Assembly (NCBI RefSeq): GCF_008923185.1
Contig: NZ_WBMT01000020.1
Coordinates: forward strand, 124,001-188,000
Source of the DNA: Actinomadura rudentiformis
GTDB taxonomy: Bacteria; Actinomycetota; Actinomycetes; Streptosporangiales; Streptosporangiaceae
DNA: 64,000 nt
Direction: 5' to 3'
Shown: positions 1 to 11,078 of the stretch, piece after piece
How the letters are laid out: every line of letters starts with the position of its first letter
How positions within the stretch are numbered: the first letter of the stretch is position 1
Translations under genes and position numbers: made by a program
Notes under the pieces: generated by a model
Seen by the model: only the letters and a program-made list of their open reading frames with translations
The model's database searches: none
What the model was told of the DNA's origin: nothing

Positions 1-3135
<3,135 letters not shown>

Positions 3136-3223
3136 CCGGGGCAGGGGCCGCCCTGACGGGTGGCCCCAGCGGGGTGGCCCCGGCCGGGGGTGGCCGCGGC
3201 CGCACACGACGAGAGGGAGATGG

Positions 3224-4102
3224 GTGTCCGACACACCGGTGCAGACGTCGGCAACCGTTCTGACGGTCCGCCAGGTGCAGGACTACCACGCGATGACGCT
3301 GGTGGCCCCGGCGATCGCCGAGCGGTTCCGGCCCGGCCAGTTCGTCGCGCTCGCGGTGGGGGGCGAGCACACCAGCCGGCTGGTCCGCCGCTGCTTCGGG
3401 GTGTACGAGGTGAAGTCGGACTACGGCGGCACCGTCGAGGTCGTGTTCGCCGACCGTGATCTGGGCACCGCGTGGCTGGCGGGCCGCCGGGCCCGGGACC
3501 AGGTCGACCTCGTCGGCCCCCTCGGCCGCCCGTTCCGGCTCCCGCGGGATCCGGTCAGCTGCCTGCTGGTCGGCGGCGGCCCCGGCGGCGCGGCGCTGTT
3601 CGCGCTCGCCGACACGCTGCACCGGCGCGGCTGCCAGGTGCATTTCGTGCTCGGCGGCCCGGCCGCGCGGCAGGTGTTCGGCTCACGGATGGCGCAGCGC
3701 ATCGGCGACACCGCCGTCATCACCACCGAGGACGGCTCCCTGGGCGAACGCGGCACCGTCCGCGACGTCCTGCCCAGGGCCATCCAGGAGACCGGCGCCG
3801 ACGTCGTCTACGGCTGCGGCCCCACCCGCCTCCTGCGCACCGTCACCGCCACCGCCGCCGAGCACGGGCTGCCGTCCCAGGTCTCGGTGGAGGAGTTCCT
3901 CCAGGAGACCGGCGCCTGCGGCATCGGGGTCTGCATGACGTGCGTCCTGCCGATCCACGGGGAGGACGGCGTGACCCGCATGGTGCGGGCCTGCGCCGAC
4001 GGTCCGGTGCTGCGCGGCGACCGGGTCCGCTGGAACGATCTGGGCACGATCCCGTTCGACGCGCTGGGCGCCCCGCGCGCGCTGAGCGGAGGTTCCAAGT
4101 GA
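3224..4102 (+). CDS. pyrK: Dihydroorotate dehydrogenase electron-transfer subunit PyrK
   Basis: PyrK is the FAD and [2Fe-2S] subunit that passes electrons from dihydroorotate dehydrogenase B to NAD+. The 292-residue protein has an N-terminal ferredoxin-reductase-like FAD region, a central LLVGGGPGGAALFALAD nucleotide-binding turn, and a C-terminal cluster-binding site with Cys at 232, 237, 240 and 257 in the pattern CGIGVCMTC...C. I chose GTG 3224 because GAGAGGGAG lies just upstream; the frame is open further back to ATG 3065, but that extension overlaps carB and is Arg/Gly-rich shadow sequence. pyrD starts 37 bases downstream. Having pyrK marks the partner dehydrogenase as a class 1B, NAD-linked enzyme rather than the quinone-linked class 2. 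Confidence 0.93.
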   Translation: MSDTPVQTSATVLTVRQVQDYHAMTLVAPAIAERFRPGQFVALAVGGEHTSRLVRRCFGVYEVKSDYGGTVEVVFADRDLGTAWLAGRRARDQVDLVGPLGRPFRLPRDPVSCLLVGGGPGGAALFALADTLHRRGCQVHFVLGGPAARQVFGSRMAQRIGDTAVITTEDGSLGERGTVRDVLPRAIQETGADVVYGCGPTRLLRTVTATAAEHGLPSQVSVEEFLQETGACGIGVCMTCVLPIHGEDGVTRMVRACADGPVLRGDRVRWNDLGTIPFDALGAPRALSGGSK

Positions 4103-4139
4103 GTACGCGCGGCCGCGCGCCGGTGAGCGGAGCGAACCC

Positions 4140-5132
4140 ATGAGCACGCGCATGCAGACGGCACTCGGCTCTCTGGAGCTGCCCAACCCCGTCATGACGG
4201 CTTCCGGGTGTGGCGGTACGGGCCGCGAGCTCGCCCAGTTCTTCGATCTGGCCAAACTCGGCGCGTTCGTCACGATGTCGGTCATGCCGCAGCCGCGTGC
4301 GGGACGGCCCACTCCGCGCATGGCCGAGACGCCGAGCGGCCTGCTCACCGCCATGGGGCTGCCCGGCCCGGGCATCGAGTCGTTCCTCGAACGCGACCTG
4401 CCCTGGCTGCAGGAGCAGGACGCGCGCATCATCGTCTCGGTGGCGGGCAACAGTGTGGAGGAGTTCGCCGAACTCGCCGGGCGCCTGCGCGATGTGTCCG
4501 GCATCGCGGCCATCGAGGTGAACGTCGCGTGCCCCAACATCGAGGACCGCGGGCGCATGTTCGCCTGGCACCCCACGGCGGCGGCCGCCGTCGTCCGGGC
4601 CGTCAAGACCAACGCCCGTGTCCCCGTCCTGGCCAAGCTGGCGCCGGACGTCACCGACATCGTCACCATCGCGCTGGCCTGTGTCGACGCGGGTGCCGAC
4701 GGCCTGACCCTCATCAACACCATGGAGGGCTTGGCGATCGACGCCCAGACCCTCCGCCCCGCGCTCACCGGCGTGTCGGGCGGGCTCTCCGGCCCGGCCA
4801 TCCGCCCCATCGCGCTCCGCTGCGTCTACCAGGTCCACGCCGCCCTCCCCGGAACGCCGATCATCGGCGTGGGCGGGATCGCCACCGGCCTCGACGCCCT
4901 GGAGTTCGTCCTCGCGGGAGCCTCGGCCGTCGCGGTCGGCACGACCCTGTTCCACGACCCCTCGGCCGGTCCCCGCATCCTGCGCGAGCTTGAGGACGCC
5001 CTTGCGGCCCGCCGCATGCGCCTCGCCGACGCCGTCGGCCTCGCCCACAAACCCGCCGGTTACGTACCGCCCCAGGTCCGTCCTGAACCGAAGGTCGACG
5101 AGCCGGGGGAGCTGAAGGAGAGGCTTCCGTGA
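4140..5132 (+). CDS. pyrD: Dihydroorotate dehydrogenase, class 1B catalytic subunit
   Basis: PyrD oxidises dihydroorotate to orotate with FMN, the fourth step of UMP synthesis. The 330-residue protein starts MSTRMQTALGSLELPNPV and has the family TASGCGGTG turn. The motif EVNVACPN places the class 1 catalytic Cys at residue 131, where class 2 enzymes have Ser. Late glycine-rich phosphate-binding segments IIGVGGI and AVAVGTTLF are present. The ATG at 4140 is preceded by a weak GAGCGGAG; a GTG at 4100 overlapping the pyrK stop is a possible alternative. The stop overlaps the pyrF start by four bases (GTGA), so the two genes are translationally coupled. Confidence 0.94.
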   Translation: MSTRMQTALGSLELPNPVMTASGCGGTGRELAQFFDLAKLGAFVTMSVMPQPRAGRPTPRMAETPSGLLTAMGLPGPGIESFLERDLPWLQEQDARIIVSVAGNSVEEFAELAGRLRDVSGIAAIEVNVACPNIEDRGRMFAWHPTAAAAVVRAVKTNARVPVLAKLAPDVTDIVTIALACVDAGADGLTLINTMEGLAIDAQTLRPALTGVSGGLSGPAIRPIALRCVYQVHAALPGTPIIGVGGIATGLDALEFVLAGASAVAVGTTLFHDPSAGPRILRELEDALAARRMRLADAVGLAHKPAGYVPPQVRPEPKVDEPGELKERLP

Positions 5133-5839
5133 ATCCCGCCCCCATCGCCGTCGCGCTGGACGCGCCCGACCTGGAGACGGCCGCGCGCTGGGCCAGCCTC
5201 GTCACCCCTCACGTCAGCACCGTCAAGGTAGGGCTGGAGCTCTACCTCCGCTACGGCCCGGACGTCGTGGCGAGTGTCCGCGGCGCCAGCCGCGTCCAGG
5301 TCTTCCTGGACCTCAAGCTGCACGACATCCCGGCCACCGTGGCCGGCGCCACCCGTGCCGTGGCCCGCCTCAAGCCGGCCTTCCTCACCGTCCACGCCGC
5401 GGGCGGGCAGGCGATGATCCGCGCCGCCGTCGAGGCGGCCCCCGCCACCAAGATCGCCGCCGTCACCGTCCTCACCTCCCTCCGTGACGCCGACCTCGCC
5501 GACCTCGGCCTCGCCGGACCGGCCTCAGACGCCGTACGGCGCCTCGCGGCGCTCGCGGTGGACGCCGGTGCCCAAGCGCTCGTCTGCTCGCCCCAGGAGG
5601 CCGCTGCGGTCCGTGCAGAGGTCGGTCCCGACATCACGCTCATCACCCCGGGCGTCCGCCCGGCAGGCGCGGCCACACAGGACCAGGCCCGCGTGGCGAC
5701 CCCCGAGGACGCCCTGGCGGCCGGCGCCGACCTCCTCGTGATCGGCCGGCCCATCACCGGCGCCCCCGACCCGGGCGCCGCCGCGGCCGGAATCGCCGCT
5801 GTGCTGAGAAGGCTTCCGAGGCTCGACCCGCTCGCCTAG
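5129..5839 (+). CDS. pyrF: Orotidine 5'-phosphate decarboxylase
   Basis: PyrF decarboxylates OMP to UMP, the last step of de novo pyrimidine synthesis. The 236-residue protein has the catalytic FLDLKLHDIP motif with Asp61, Lys63 and Asp66, the HAAGG turn, and a C-terminal VIGRPIT phosphate-binding segment. The GTG start sits in a GTGA overlap with the pyrD stop. It is the last gene of the pyr group: a 512-base non-coding stretch with stem-loops separates it from mihF. Confidence 0.95.
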   Translation: MNPAPIAVALDAPDLETAARWASLVTPHVSTVKVGLELYLRYGPDVVASVRGASRVQVFLDLKLHDIPATVAGATRAVARLKPAFLTVHAAGGQAMIRAAVEAAPATKIAAVTVLTSLRDADLADLGLAGPASDAVRRLAALAVDAGAQALVCSPQEAAAVRAEVGPDITLITPGVRPAGAATQDQARVATPEDALAAGADLLVIGRPITGAPDPGAAAAGIAAVLRRLPRLDPLA

Positions 5840-5893
5840 CGGCTCGCGGGCCGATCTCGAAAGCGTGCGAGCGCGGCATCGCTTCGCGATCTC

Positions 5894-5925
5894 TCGTGAA
5901 GCTTCGCCTTCGGCTCGCTTCACGA
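5894..5925. terminator. Stem-loop downstream of pyrF
   Basis: TCGTGAAGC at 5894-5902 pairs perfectly with GCTTCACGA at 5917-5925, with a small inner GCC-TTC-GGC stem inside the loop. It lies 55 bases after the pyrF stop. There is no T-run, as is common for actinomycete terminators, so the role is inferred from position and the nine-base-pair stem. Confidence 0.5.
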
Positions 5926-6058
5926 CCCGGTAGCGCGCTCGCGTGCGGGTTGGGCGGTGCGGGGCACGCGGGTCGCTCTTTGCCCGTTCTTTACTCGCAT
6001 TGCAGGGAAATGGACACATTGGGTCAAATGGTGTGCGATCCCATTGCTGTGCCCGGAA

Positions 6059-6074
6059 TGTGATGGGGATCACG
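6059..6074. promoter_or_regulatory. CRP-like palindrome upstream of mihF
   Basis: TGTGA-TGGGGA-TCACG matches the CRP/GlxR-type consensus TGTGA-N6-TCACA at nine of ten arm positions. It lies 278 bases before mihF and 220 after pyrF. Function is inferred from the motif alone. Confidence 0.4.
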
Positions 6075-6275
6075 GAGGGGGTCCAGGGGCGGGGCCTGCT
6101 GGAGGTGCCGGGTGACACATTTAGGGCCTCGGTGGGTGGTTTTTTGCGATCTTGCGAAAGTCCCAGGGTGGTGGGGGATTCGGCGTTGGAGGGCCCGAGT
6201 TGCCCACAGGCCGTATTCAGGACACTCCAAAGAGTGATTTTCGCGATTTTGTGGCGTGCTAAACGGCACTTCACG

Positions 6276-6305
6276 TTGCCTTATGGGGTCTGAACTCGCT
6301 AGTTT
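6276..6305 (+). promoter_or_regulatory. Candidate mihF promoter
   Basis: TTGCCT at 6276-6281 and TAGTTT at 6300-6305, 18 bases apart, resemble a sigma-70-type promoter. Transcription would start near 6312, 40 bases before the mihF GTG. This is a weak match, supported mainly by its position. Confidence 0.3.
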
Positions 6306-6351
6306 CCCAACCCGTCCGACTCCGTCGAGTGGAAACCTGAGGTGACCCGGC

Positions 6352-6675
6352 GTGGCTCTTCCGCCCCTAACCCCCGAACAGCGCGCCGCAGCCCTTGAGA
6401 AGGCTGCCAAGGCTCGCAAGGAGCGGGCCGAGGTGAAGAACAAGCTCAAGCACGGGGGAACCTCGCTTGCCGAGGTCCTGAAGGAGGGGCAGACCGACGA
6501 CGTCATCGGAAAGATGAAGGTGTCGGCCCTCCTCGAATCCCTGCCCGGTGTGGGCAAGGTGCGTGCGAAGCAGATCATGGAGCGTCTGGGGATCGCCGAG
6601 TCGCGCCGCGTGCGCGGCCTCGGTGCCAACCAGCGCGCCTCCCTGGAGCGTGAGTTCGGCGGCGGCAACCGCTGA
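6352..6675 (+). CDS. mihF: Actinobacterial integration host factor (mIHF)
   Basis: mIHF is a small nucleoid protein of actinobacteria that bends and compacts DNA; it is not homologous to the E. coli IHF heterodimer. The 107-residue protein has a lysine-rich helical N-terminus (KAAKARKERAEVKNKLK) and a helix-two-turn-helix DNA-binding core around LESLPGVGKVRAKQIMERLG. The GTG start is preceded by GAGGTGA at a good distance. The stop TGA overlaps the gmk ATG by one base. The order mihF-gmk-rpoZ-coaBC-metK is a conserved actinobacterial block, which supports the call. Confidence 0.93.
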   Translation: MALPPLTPEQRAAALEKAAKARKERAEVKNKLKHGGTSLAEVLKEGQTDDVIGKMKVSALLESLPGVGKVRAKQIMERLGIAESRRVRGLGANQRASLEREFGGGNR

Positions 6676-7367
6676 TGCGACTCGCGGACGGGCGCGGCGG
6701 TTCGGACGCCGCGGCCGGCTCGGGTATACCCATGGGCATGCCCGCCTCCGGCCCCATCCCGTCCAGCTCCGGCACACCCATTCCTGTGCCGGACGGCTCC
6801 CAATCGCAAGACTGGCTTGTGCGGCGGCTGACGGTCCTCTCCGGCCCGTCAGGCGTCGGCAAGAGCACGGTCGTCGCCGAGATCCGGCGAGCACACCCGC
6901 AGGTGTGGCTGTCGGTCTCGGTGACCACCCGGCCCCCCCGGCCGGGTGAGACCCACGGCGTGCAGTACTTCTTCGTCGACGACGCCGGTTTCGACCGGCT
7001 CGTCGCCGAAGGGGAACTGCTCGAGTGGGCCGAGTTCGCGGGCAACCGCTACGGCACGCCGCGGCGCCCGGTGATCGAGCGCCTCGAACGCGGCGAGGCC
7101 GTCCTCCTGGAGATCGATCTCCAAGGGGCCCGGCAGGTCCGCCACAGCATGCCCGAGGCACTGCTCGTCTTCCTCGCCCCGCCCTCCTGGGAGGAGCTGG
7201 TCCGCCGCCTGGTGGGCCGCGGCACCGAGCCCCCCGAGGTGATCGAACGGCGCCTGGAAGCGGCCCGTGTCGAGCTGGCGGCCGAGAAGGAGTTCGACGT
7301 CACCCTGATCAACACGGCCGTCGGGGACGTGTGCCGTGAGCTGGTAACGTTGATGTCCGTTGAATAA
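6675..7367 (+). CDS. gmk: Guanylate kinase
   Basis: Gmk phosphorylates GMP to GDP with ATP. The 230-residue frame has the P-loop GPSGVGKST at residues 57-65, the VSVTTRPPRPGE GMP-binding segment and the EFAGNRYGTP motif. ATG 6675 overlaps the mihF stop (TGATG), which favours this start. It gives an N-terminal extension of about 50 Gly/Ser/Pro-rich residues before the kinase fold, longer than in most guanylate kinases (185-205 residues). An internal ATG at 6732 would shorten the extension. The catalytic residues look intact. Confidence 0.93.
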   Translation: MRLADGRGGSDAAAGSGIPMGMPASGPIPSSSGTPIPVPDGSQSQDWLVRRLTVLSGPSGVGKSTVVAEIRRAHPQVWLSVSVTTRPPRPGETHGVQYFFVDDAGFDRLVAEGELLEWAEFAGNRYGTPRRPVIERLERGEAVLLEIDLQGARQVRHSMPEALLVFLAPPSWEELVRRLVGRGTEPPEVIERRLEAARVELAAEKEFDVTLINTAVGDVCRELVTLMSVE

Positions 7368-7388
7368 CCACTAGTGGAAGGCGACGGT

Positions 7389-7643
7389 GTGGCAGCCAGC
7401 ACCGAAGGCATCACCAACCCGTCGATCGACGAGCTCCTCGAGGTCGTCGACACCAAATACGGCCTTGTGAGCATCGCGGCCAAGCGCGCGCGGCAGATCA
7501 ACGCCTACTACGCCCAGCTGGGCGAGGGCCTGCTGGAGTACGTCGGCCCGCTCGTCGAGACCCAGGTCCAGGAGAAGCCGCTGTCGATCGCGCTCCGCGA
7601 GACGCGCGAGGGACTCCTCAACGCCGAGCCCATCGAGGGCTGA
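7389..7643 (+). CDS. rpoZ: RNA polymerase omega subunit
   Basis: Omega helps fold and assemble the beta' subunit of RNA polymerase. The 84-residue protein has the family core SIDELLEVVDTKYGLV and the helical segment AAKRARQINAYYAQLGEG. The GTG at 7389 is chosen because GGAAGG lies six bases upstream; an in-frame GTG at 7374 is possible but has no such signal. The gene follows gmk by 21 bases, in its usual actinobacterial position. Confidence 0.93.
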   Translation: MAASTEGITNPSIDELLEVVDTKYGLVSIAAKRARQINAYYAQLGEGLLEYVGPLVETQVQEKPLSIALRETREGLLNAEPIEG

Positions 7644-7720
7644 GAGGGCTGACGAGGGGACGAGTGTGGTCGGAGCCCTCCGGGCACCTTCCCCGGCTCT
7701 CGTCACCCCTTGTGTCTGCC

Positions 7721-7767
7721 CAGGGGGACGACCCCCTGGAACCCCCGATGGATTCCCGTACGGGGGT
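7721..7767. repeat. Paired stem-loops between rpoZ and coaBC
   Basis: CAGGGGG-ACGA-CCCCCTG (7721-7738) is followed by ACCCCCG (7741-7747) pairing with CGGGGGT (7761-7767). The first hairpin core is the complement of the core of the 32-bp element at 36718 and 47009, so it may belong to the same repeat family. It lies after rpoZ and ends 26 bases before the coaBC ATG. Confidence 0.6.
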
Positions 7768-7793
7768 CGTCGGGCTCTTGGGAATCATCGATT

Positions 7794-8999
7794 ATGACTT
7801 CACGTAAGCCGCGTGTTGTGCTTGGTGTCAGTGCGGGGATCGCCGCTTACAAGGTGTGCGAGCTTTTGCGGCGCCTGACCGAGTCGGGGCATGACGTCCG
7901 TGTCGTGCCGACGCGGGACGCGTTGCGCTTTGTCGGCGAACCCACATGGGCGGCGCTGTCGGGCAATCCCGTGACCACCGAGGTGTGGCACGGGGTGGAC
8001 GAGGTTCCGCACGTACGGCTGGGGCAGGAGGCCGATCTCGTCTTCGTCGCCCCCGCGACCGCCGACCTGCTCGCCAAGGCCGCCCACGGGCTGGCCGACG
8101 ACCTGCTCACCAACACGCTGCTGACGGCGCGCTGCCCGGTCGTGTTCGCGCCCGCGATGCACACCGAGATGTGGGAGCACCCCGCCACCCAGGCGAACGT
8201 GGCGACGCTGCGCGCCCGGGGGGCCATCGTGGTCGAGCCCGCCTCTGGGCGGCTCACCGGCAAGGACACCGGCAAGGGGCGGCTGCCCGATCCGGCCGAG
8301 CTGTTCGAGGTGGCGCGGCGCGTGCTGGCGCGCGGGGGCCTGGACGGGGATCTGACCGGGCGCCATGTGGTCGTCTCCGCCGGCGGTACGCGGGAGCCCA
8401 TCGACCCGGTCCGCTTCATCGGCAACCGCTCGTCCGGGCTCCAGGGTTACGCGCTGGCCCGTACGGCCGTGGCGCGCGGTGCCCGGGTCACCCTGGTGGC
8501 CGCCAACGTGGCCCTGCCTGATCCGGCCGGTGTGGACCTCGTCCCGGTGGGGTCGGCGGAGGAGATGCGCAAGGCGGTCCTGGAGGCGGCCGATGGCGCC
8601 GACGCGGTCGTGATGGCCGCGGCGGTGGCCGATTTCCGGCCCGCCGACTATCGGGGCTCGAAGATCAAAAAGGCGTCGGGGGCCGAGCCCGAGCCGATCC
8701 GGCTGACCAAGAACGCGGACATTCTGGCCGAGCTAGGCCAGCGCCGCGGGACCGGACAGGTGATCGTCGGCTTCGCCGCCGAGACCGACGACGTGCTTGC
8801 CAACGGGCGGGAAAAGCTCGCCCGCAAGGGCTGTGACCTGCTCGTCGTCAACCAGGTGGGGGAGAGCCTCACCTTCGGCCAGGCGGACAACGCCGCGACG
8901 ATCCTCGCGACGGAGGGCGATCCCACGGTCGTGCCCCGCGGAGCCAAGGAAGCCCTGGCAGACGTGGTCTGGGACCTCGTCGCGGCGCGCCTCAAGTGA
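7794..8999 (+). CDS. coaBC: Bifunctional phosphopantothenoylcysteine decarboxylase / synthetase
   Basis: CoaBC joins cysteine to 4'-phosphopantothenate and decarboxylates the product, two steps of coenzyme A synthesis. The 401-residue protein has an N-terminal flavin-binding CoaC domain (GVSAGIAAYK; PAMHTEMW at 120-127, with His where many bacteria have Asn, as I recall for mycobacterial CoaBC; clamp GRLTGKDTGKGRLP). A C-terminal CoaB domain begins near residue 188 (SAGGTREPIDPVRFIGNRSS; KNADILAELG). ATG 7794 was chosen because the upstream open frame runs through stem-loop sequence. It is transcribed toward metK, 156 bases away. Confidence 0.95.
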   Translation: MTSRKPRVVLGVSAGIAAYKVCELLRRLTESGHDVRVVPTRDALRFVGEPTWAALSGNPVTTEVWHGVDEVPHVRLGQEADLVFVAPATADLLAKAAHGLADDLLTNTLLTARCPVVFAPAMHTEMWEHPATQANVATLRARGAIVVEPASGRLTGKDTGKGRLPDPAELFEVARRVLARGGLDGDLTGRHVVVSAGGTREPIDPVRFIGNRSSGLQGYALARTAVARGARVTLVAANVALPDPAGVDLVPVGSAEEMRKAVLEAADGADAVVMAAAVADFRPADYRGSKIKKASGAEPEPIRLTKNADILAELGQRRGTGQVIVGFAAETDDVLANGREKLARKGCDLLVVNQVGESLTFGQADNAATILATEGDPTVVPRGAKEALADVVWDLVAARLK

Positions 9000-9155
9000 T
9001 ATACCTACCACTTCGGTGAGGATTGAGTGGACCTCCAGCGGGGCCCGATAGACTTCGCCGCGACAAGCTCATAAGACCGGCGGTGGCCTGCCGCCCTCGA
9101 CAAGTCCGTCCGCACTGCGACATCAGTCAGCAGCCGCTGCAAGGAGTTCACGTAC

Positions 9156-10349
9156 GTGTCTCGCCGCCTGTTCACCTCCGAGTCCGTCACCGAAGGACAC
9201 CCCGACAAGATCGCGGACCAGATCAGTGACGCGATCCTGGATTCGATGCTCAAGGACGACCCCAAGAGCCGGGTCGCCGTCGAGACCATGATCACCACCG
9301 GCCAGGTGCACGTCGCCGGTGAGGTGACCACCGAGACCTACGTGGACATCCCCGGCGTGATCCGGGAGAAGATCCTCGAGATCGGCTACGACTCGTCCAA
9401 GAAGGGCTTCGACGGCCACTCCTGCGGTGTGTCGGTGTCCATCGGGGCGCAGTCGCCCGACATCGCACAGGGCGTCGACGACGCGTACGAGACCCGCGAG
9501 GGCGAGGGTGTCGACGACCTCGACCGCCAGGGCGCCGGCGACCAGGGCCTGATGTTCGGCTACGCGACCAACGAGACGCCCGACCTGATGCCGCTGCCGA
9601 TCACCATCGCGCACAAGCTGGCGCACCGCCTGTCCGCGGTCCGCAAGTCCGGCCAGGTGCCCTACCTGCGGCCGGACGGCAAGACGCAGGTCACCATCGA
9701 GTACGACGGCGACAAGGCGCTGCGCCTCGACACCGTCGTGGTCTCCAGCCAGCACGCTCCCGACATCGACCTCAAGGAGCTGCTGACCCCCGACATCAAG
9801 GAGCACGTGGTCGACCCCGTGCTCGCCCAGTTCGAGCTGGACACCGAGGGCTACCGGCTCCTGGTCAACCCGACCGGGCGCTTCGAGATCGGCGGCCCGA
9901 TGGGCGACGCCGGCCTCACCGGCCGCAAGATCATCGTCGACACCTACGGCGGCATGGCCCGTCACGGCGGCGGTGCGTTCTCCGGCAAGGACCCGTCCAA
10001 GGTCGACCGGTCCGCCGCCTACGCCATGCGCTGGGTCGCCAAGAACATCGTCGCCGCCCAGCTGGCCGACCGCGCCGAGGTCCAGGTCGCCTACGCGATC
10101 GGCAAGGCCCACCCGGTCGGCGTGTTCGTGGAGACCTTCGGCACCGAGAAGCTCCCGATCGCCAAGATCCAGGAGGCCGTGCAGCAGGTCTTCGACCTCC
10201 GCCCGGCCGCCATCGTCCGCGACCTGGACCTGCTCCGCCCGATCTACTCCCAGACCGCCGCGTACGGCCACTTCGGCCGCCCCGAGCCGGACTTCTCCTG
10301 GGAGCGCACCGACCGCGCCGAGGCCCTCGCCCAGGCCGCCGGTCTCTGA
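9156..10349 (+). CDS. metK: S-adenosylmethionine synthetase
   Basis: MetK makes SAM from methionine and ATP. The 397-residue protein shows all hallmark segments: GHPDKIADQISDAILD near the N-terminus, DQGLMFGYA in the middle and GGGAFSGKDPSKVDRSAAY late. Its length is typical. GTG 9156 follows AAGGAG by a good distance. No SAM riboswitch was recognised in the 156-base leader. A strong stem-loop terminator follows the stop, so metK closes this housekeeping transcript. Confidence 0.97.
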   Translation: MSRRLFTSESVTEGHPDKIADQISDAILDSMLKDDPKSRVAVETMITTGQVHVAGEVTTETYVDIPGVIREKILEIGYDSSKKGFDGHSCGVSVSIGAQSPDIAQGVDDAYETREGEGVDDLDRQGAGDQGLMFGYATNETPDLMPLPITIAHKLAHRLSAVRKSGQVPYLRPDGKTQVTIEYDGDKALRLDTVVVSSQHAPDIDLKELLTPDIKEHVVDPVLAQFELDTEGYRLLVNPTGRFEIGGPMGDAGLTGRKIIVDTYGGMARHGGGAFSGKDPSKVDRSAAYAMRWVAKNIVAAQLADRAEVQVAYAIGKAHPVGVFVETFGTEKLPIAKIQEAVQQVFDLRPAAIVRDLDLLRPIYSQTAAYGHFGRPEPDFSWERTDRAEALAQAAGL

Positions 10350-10368
10350 GCCCAATTCAGCGCGAAAG

Positions 10369-10397
10369 GCCCCGAGGACACGTGTCCCGGGGCTTTT
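10369..10397 (+). terminator. Rho-independent-type terminator after metK
   Basis: A GC-rich stem (GCCCCG plus GGACAC pairing with GTGTCCCGGGGC, one bulged A) is followed by TTTT. It begins 20 bases after the metK stop. Confidence 0.85.
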
Positions 10398-10418
10398 CGC
10401 ATTTTGTCTAAAGCCTGT

Positions 10419-10572
10419 TCACGCGCTGAGTTGGAGAGGCCCGGCATTGCCGAAACCCACGTCGGTGGTCGCGGCGAGCCCGACGGTGGCCACGGTCCAC
10501 CTCTGGTTGCCCGCGGGGTTCTTCACCTTCGTGGAGATGTAGCAGGTGTCCACACTGAGGTTCGAGCCCCAC
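10419..10572 (-). pseudogene. Possible gene remnant, C-terminal fragment of a secreted-type protein
   Basis: On the minus strand this stretch reads as about 50 residues with natural protein character (DTCYISTKVKNPAGNQRWTV and FGNAGPLQLS) ending at a stop. The same open frame continues upstream only as an out-of-frame shadow of the neighbouring gene, and no start codon with a ribosome site is visible. The composition (Asn, Thr, Tyr, one Cys) is unlike most shadow frames in this window. I read it as the tail of a decayed gene; a very small hypothetical gene is the alternative. No family recognised. Confidence 0.3.
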
Positions 10573-10575
10573 CGT

Positions 10576-11013
10576 TCAAGGGGTGAGACCCCAATGGCCG
10601 GCCACTTCAAGGAGCCGGCACATGTCGTGATAGCCGTGAATGCACGCGGCCGAAACGCCCGGGTAGCCACCGGATGTCTCGGCGAATTCCAGGAGGAAGT
10701 ACGGGTCGAGAGCGTCCGGCTGCTCGACGTTCACCTCGACCACCACGCCGGTCACCACGTTCTCGTACCTGCAGTGCTCTCCGTGCGGATCGGCATGCCA
10801 TACCGCAGCGCCGGGCTCGTCCGAGGCCAGGCGTTGGGCGAGGCGGCGGAAGTCGGCGACGAGCGCGTCGAGCTCGGTCCGGACGCCTTCGGCCTCCTCC
10901 CGGCTCACCAGACGCATCGCGGTGATGGTCGAGGCGCCCGAGACGAAGACGTGGATGCCGTCACCCGCCAGCGGCGGATTCAGGCGTGCCACGGCGGCGA
11001 AGGGGTCGGTCAC
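10576..11013 (-). CDS. Hypothetical protein, 145 residues
   Basis: I do not recognise this family. It is a soluble, acidic protein without signal peptide or membrane segment. The N-terminal half contains a long helix rich in Glu and Ala (SREEAEGVRTELDALVADF). The C-terminal half has several aromatic, His and Cys residues (HADPHGEHCRYENV; IHGYHDMCRLLEVAGHWG). The GTG start at 11013 is 65 bases past the stop of the membrane protein on the same strand, so the two may be co-transcribed. Codon use looks genuinely coding. Confidence 0.6.
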   Translation of the reverse strand: MTDPFAAVARLNPPLAGDGIHVFVSGASTITAMRLVSREEAEGVRTELDALVADFRRLAQRLASDEPGAAVWHADPHGEHCRYENVVTGVVVEVNVEQPDALDPYFLLEFAETSGGYPGVSAACIHGYHDMCRLLEVAGHWGLTP

Positions 11014-11078
11014 CGGGAAGACCGCATGCGTCCCGCGTGTGACCGTACGGCGGACGATCTCGGGCGACGGATGGCCGG

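Larger units (their letters stand above)
5840..6351. other. 512-base intergenic region between pyrF and mihF
   Basis: No convincing gene lies here. The first 90 bases hold two stem-loops, at 5878-5890 (ATCGC-TTC-GCGAT) and 5894-5925, that could end pyr transcription. The middle is less GC-rich than its surroundings and carries a CRP-like palindrome at 6059-6074. The last 80 bases hold a candidate promoter. A 116-codon open frame from 5943 has no start signal or recognisable protein character and was not called. Confidence 0.7.

Noticed and set aside
5943..6293. 116-codon frame in the pyrF-mihF gap
   Set aside because: No ribosome site, unusual Arg/Ser/Cys-rich composition and no protein-like pattern; the region looks regulatory.
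9000..9155. SAM riboswitch before metK
   Set aside because: The leader shows none of the conserved SAM-I, SAM-II or SAM-IV core segments by eye.
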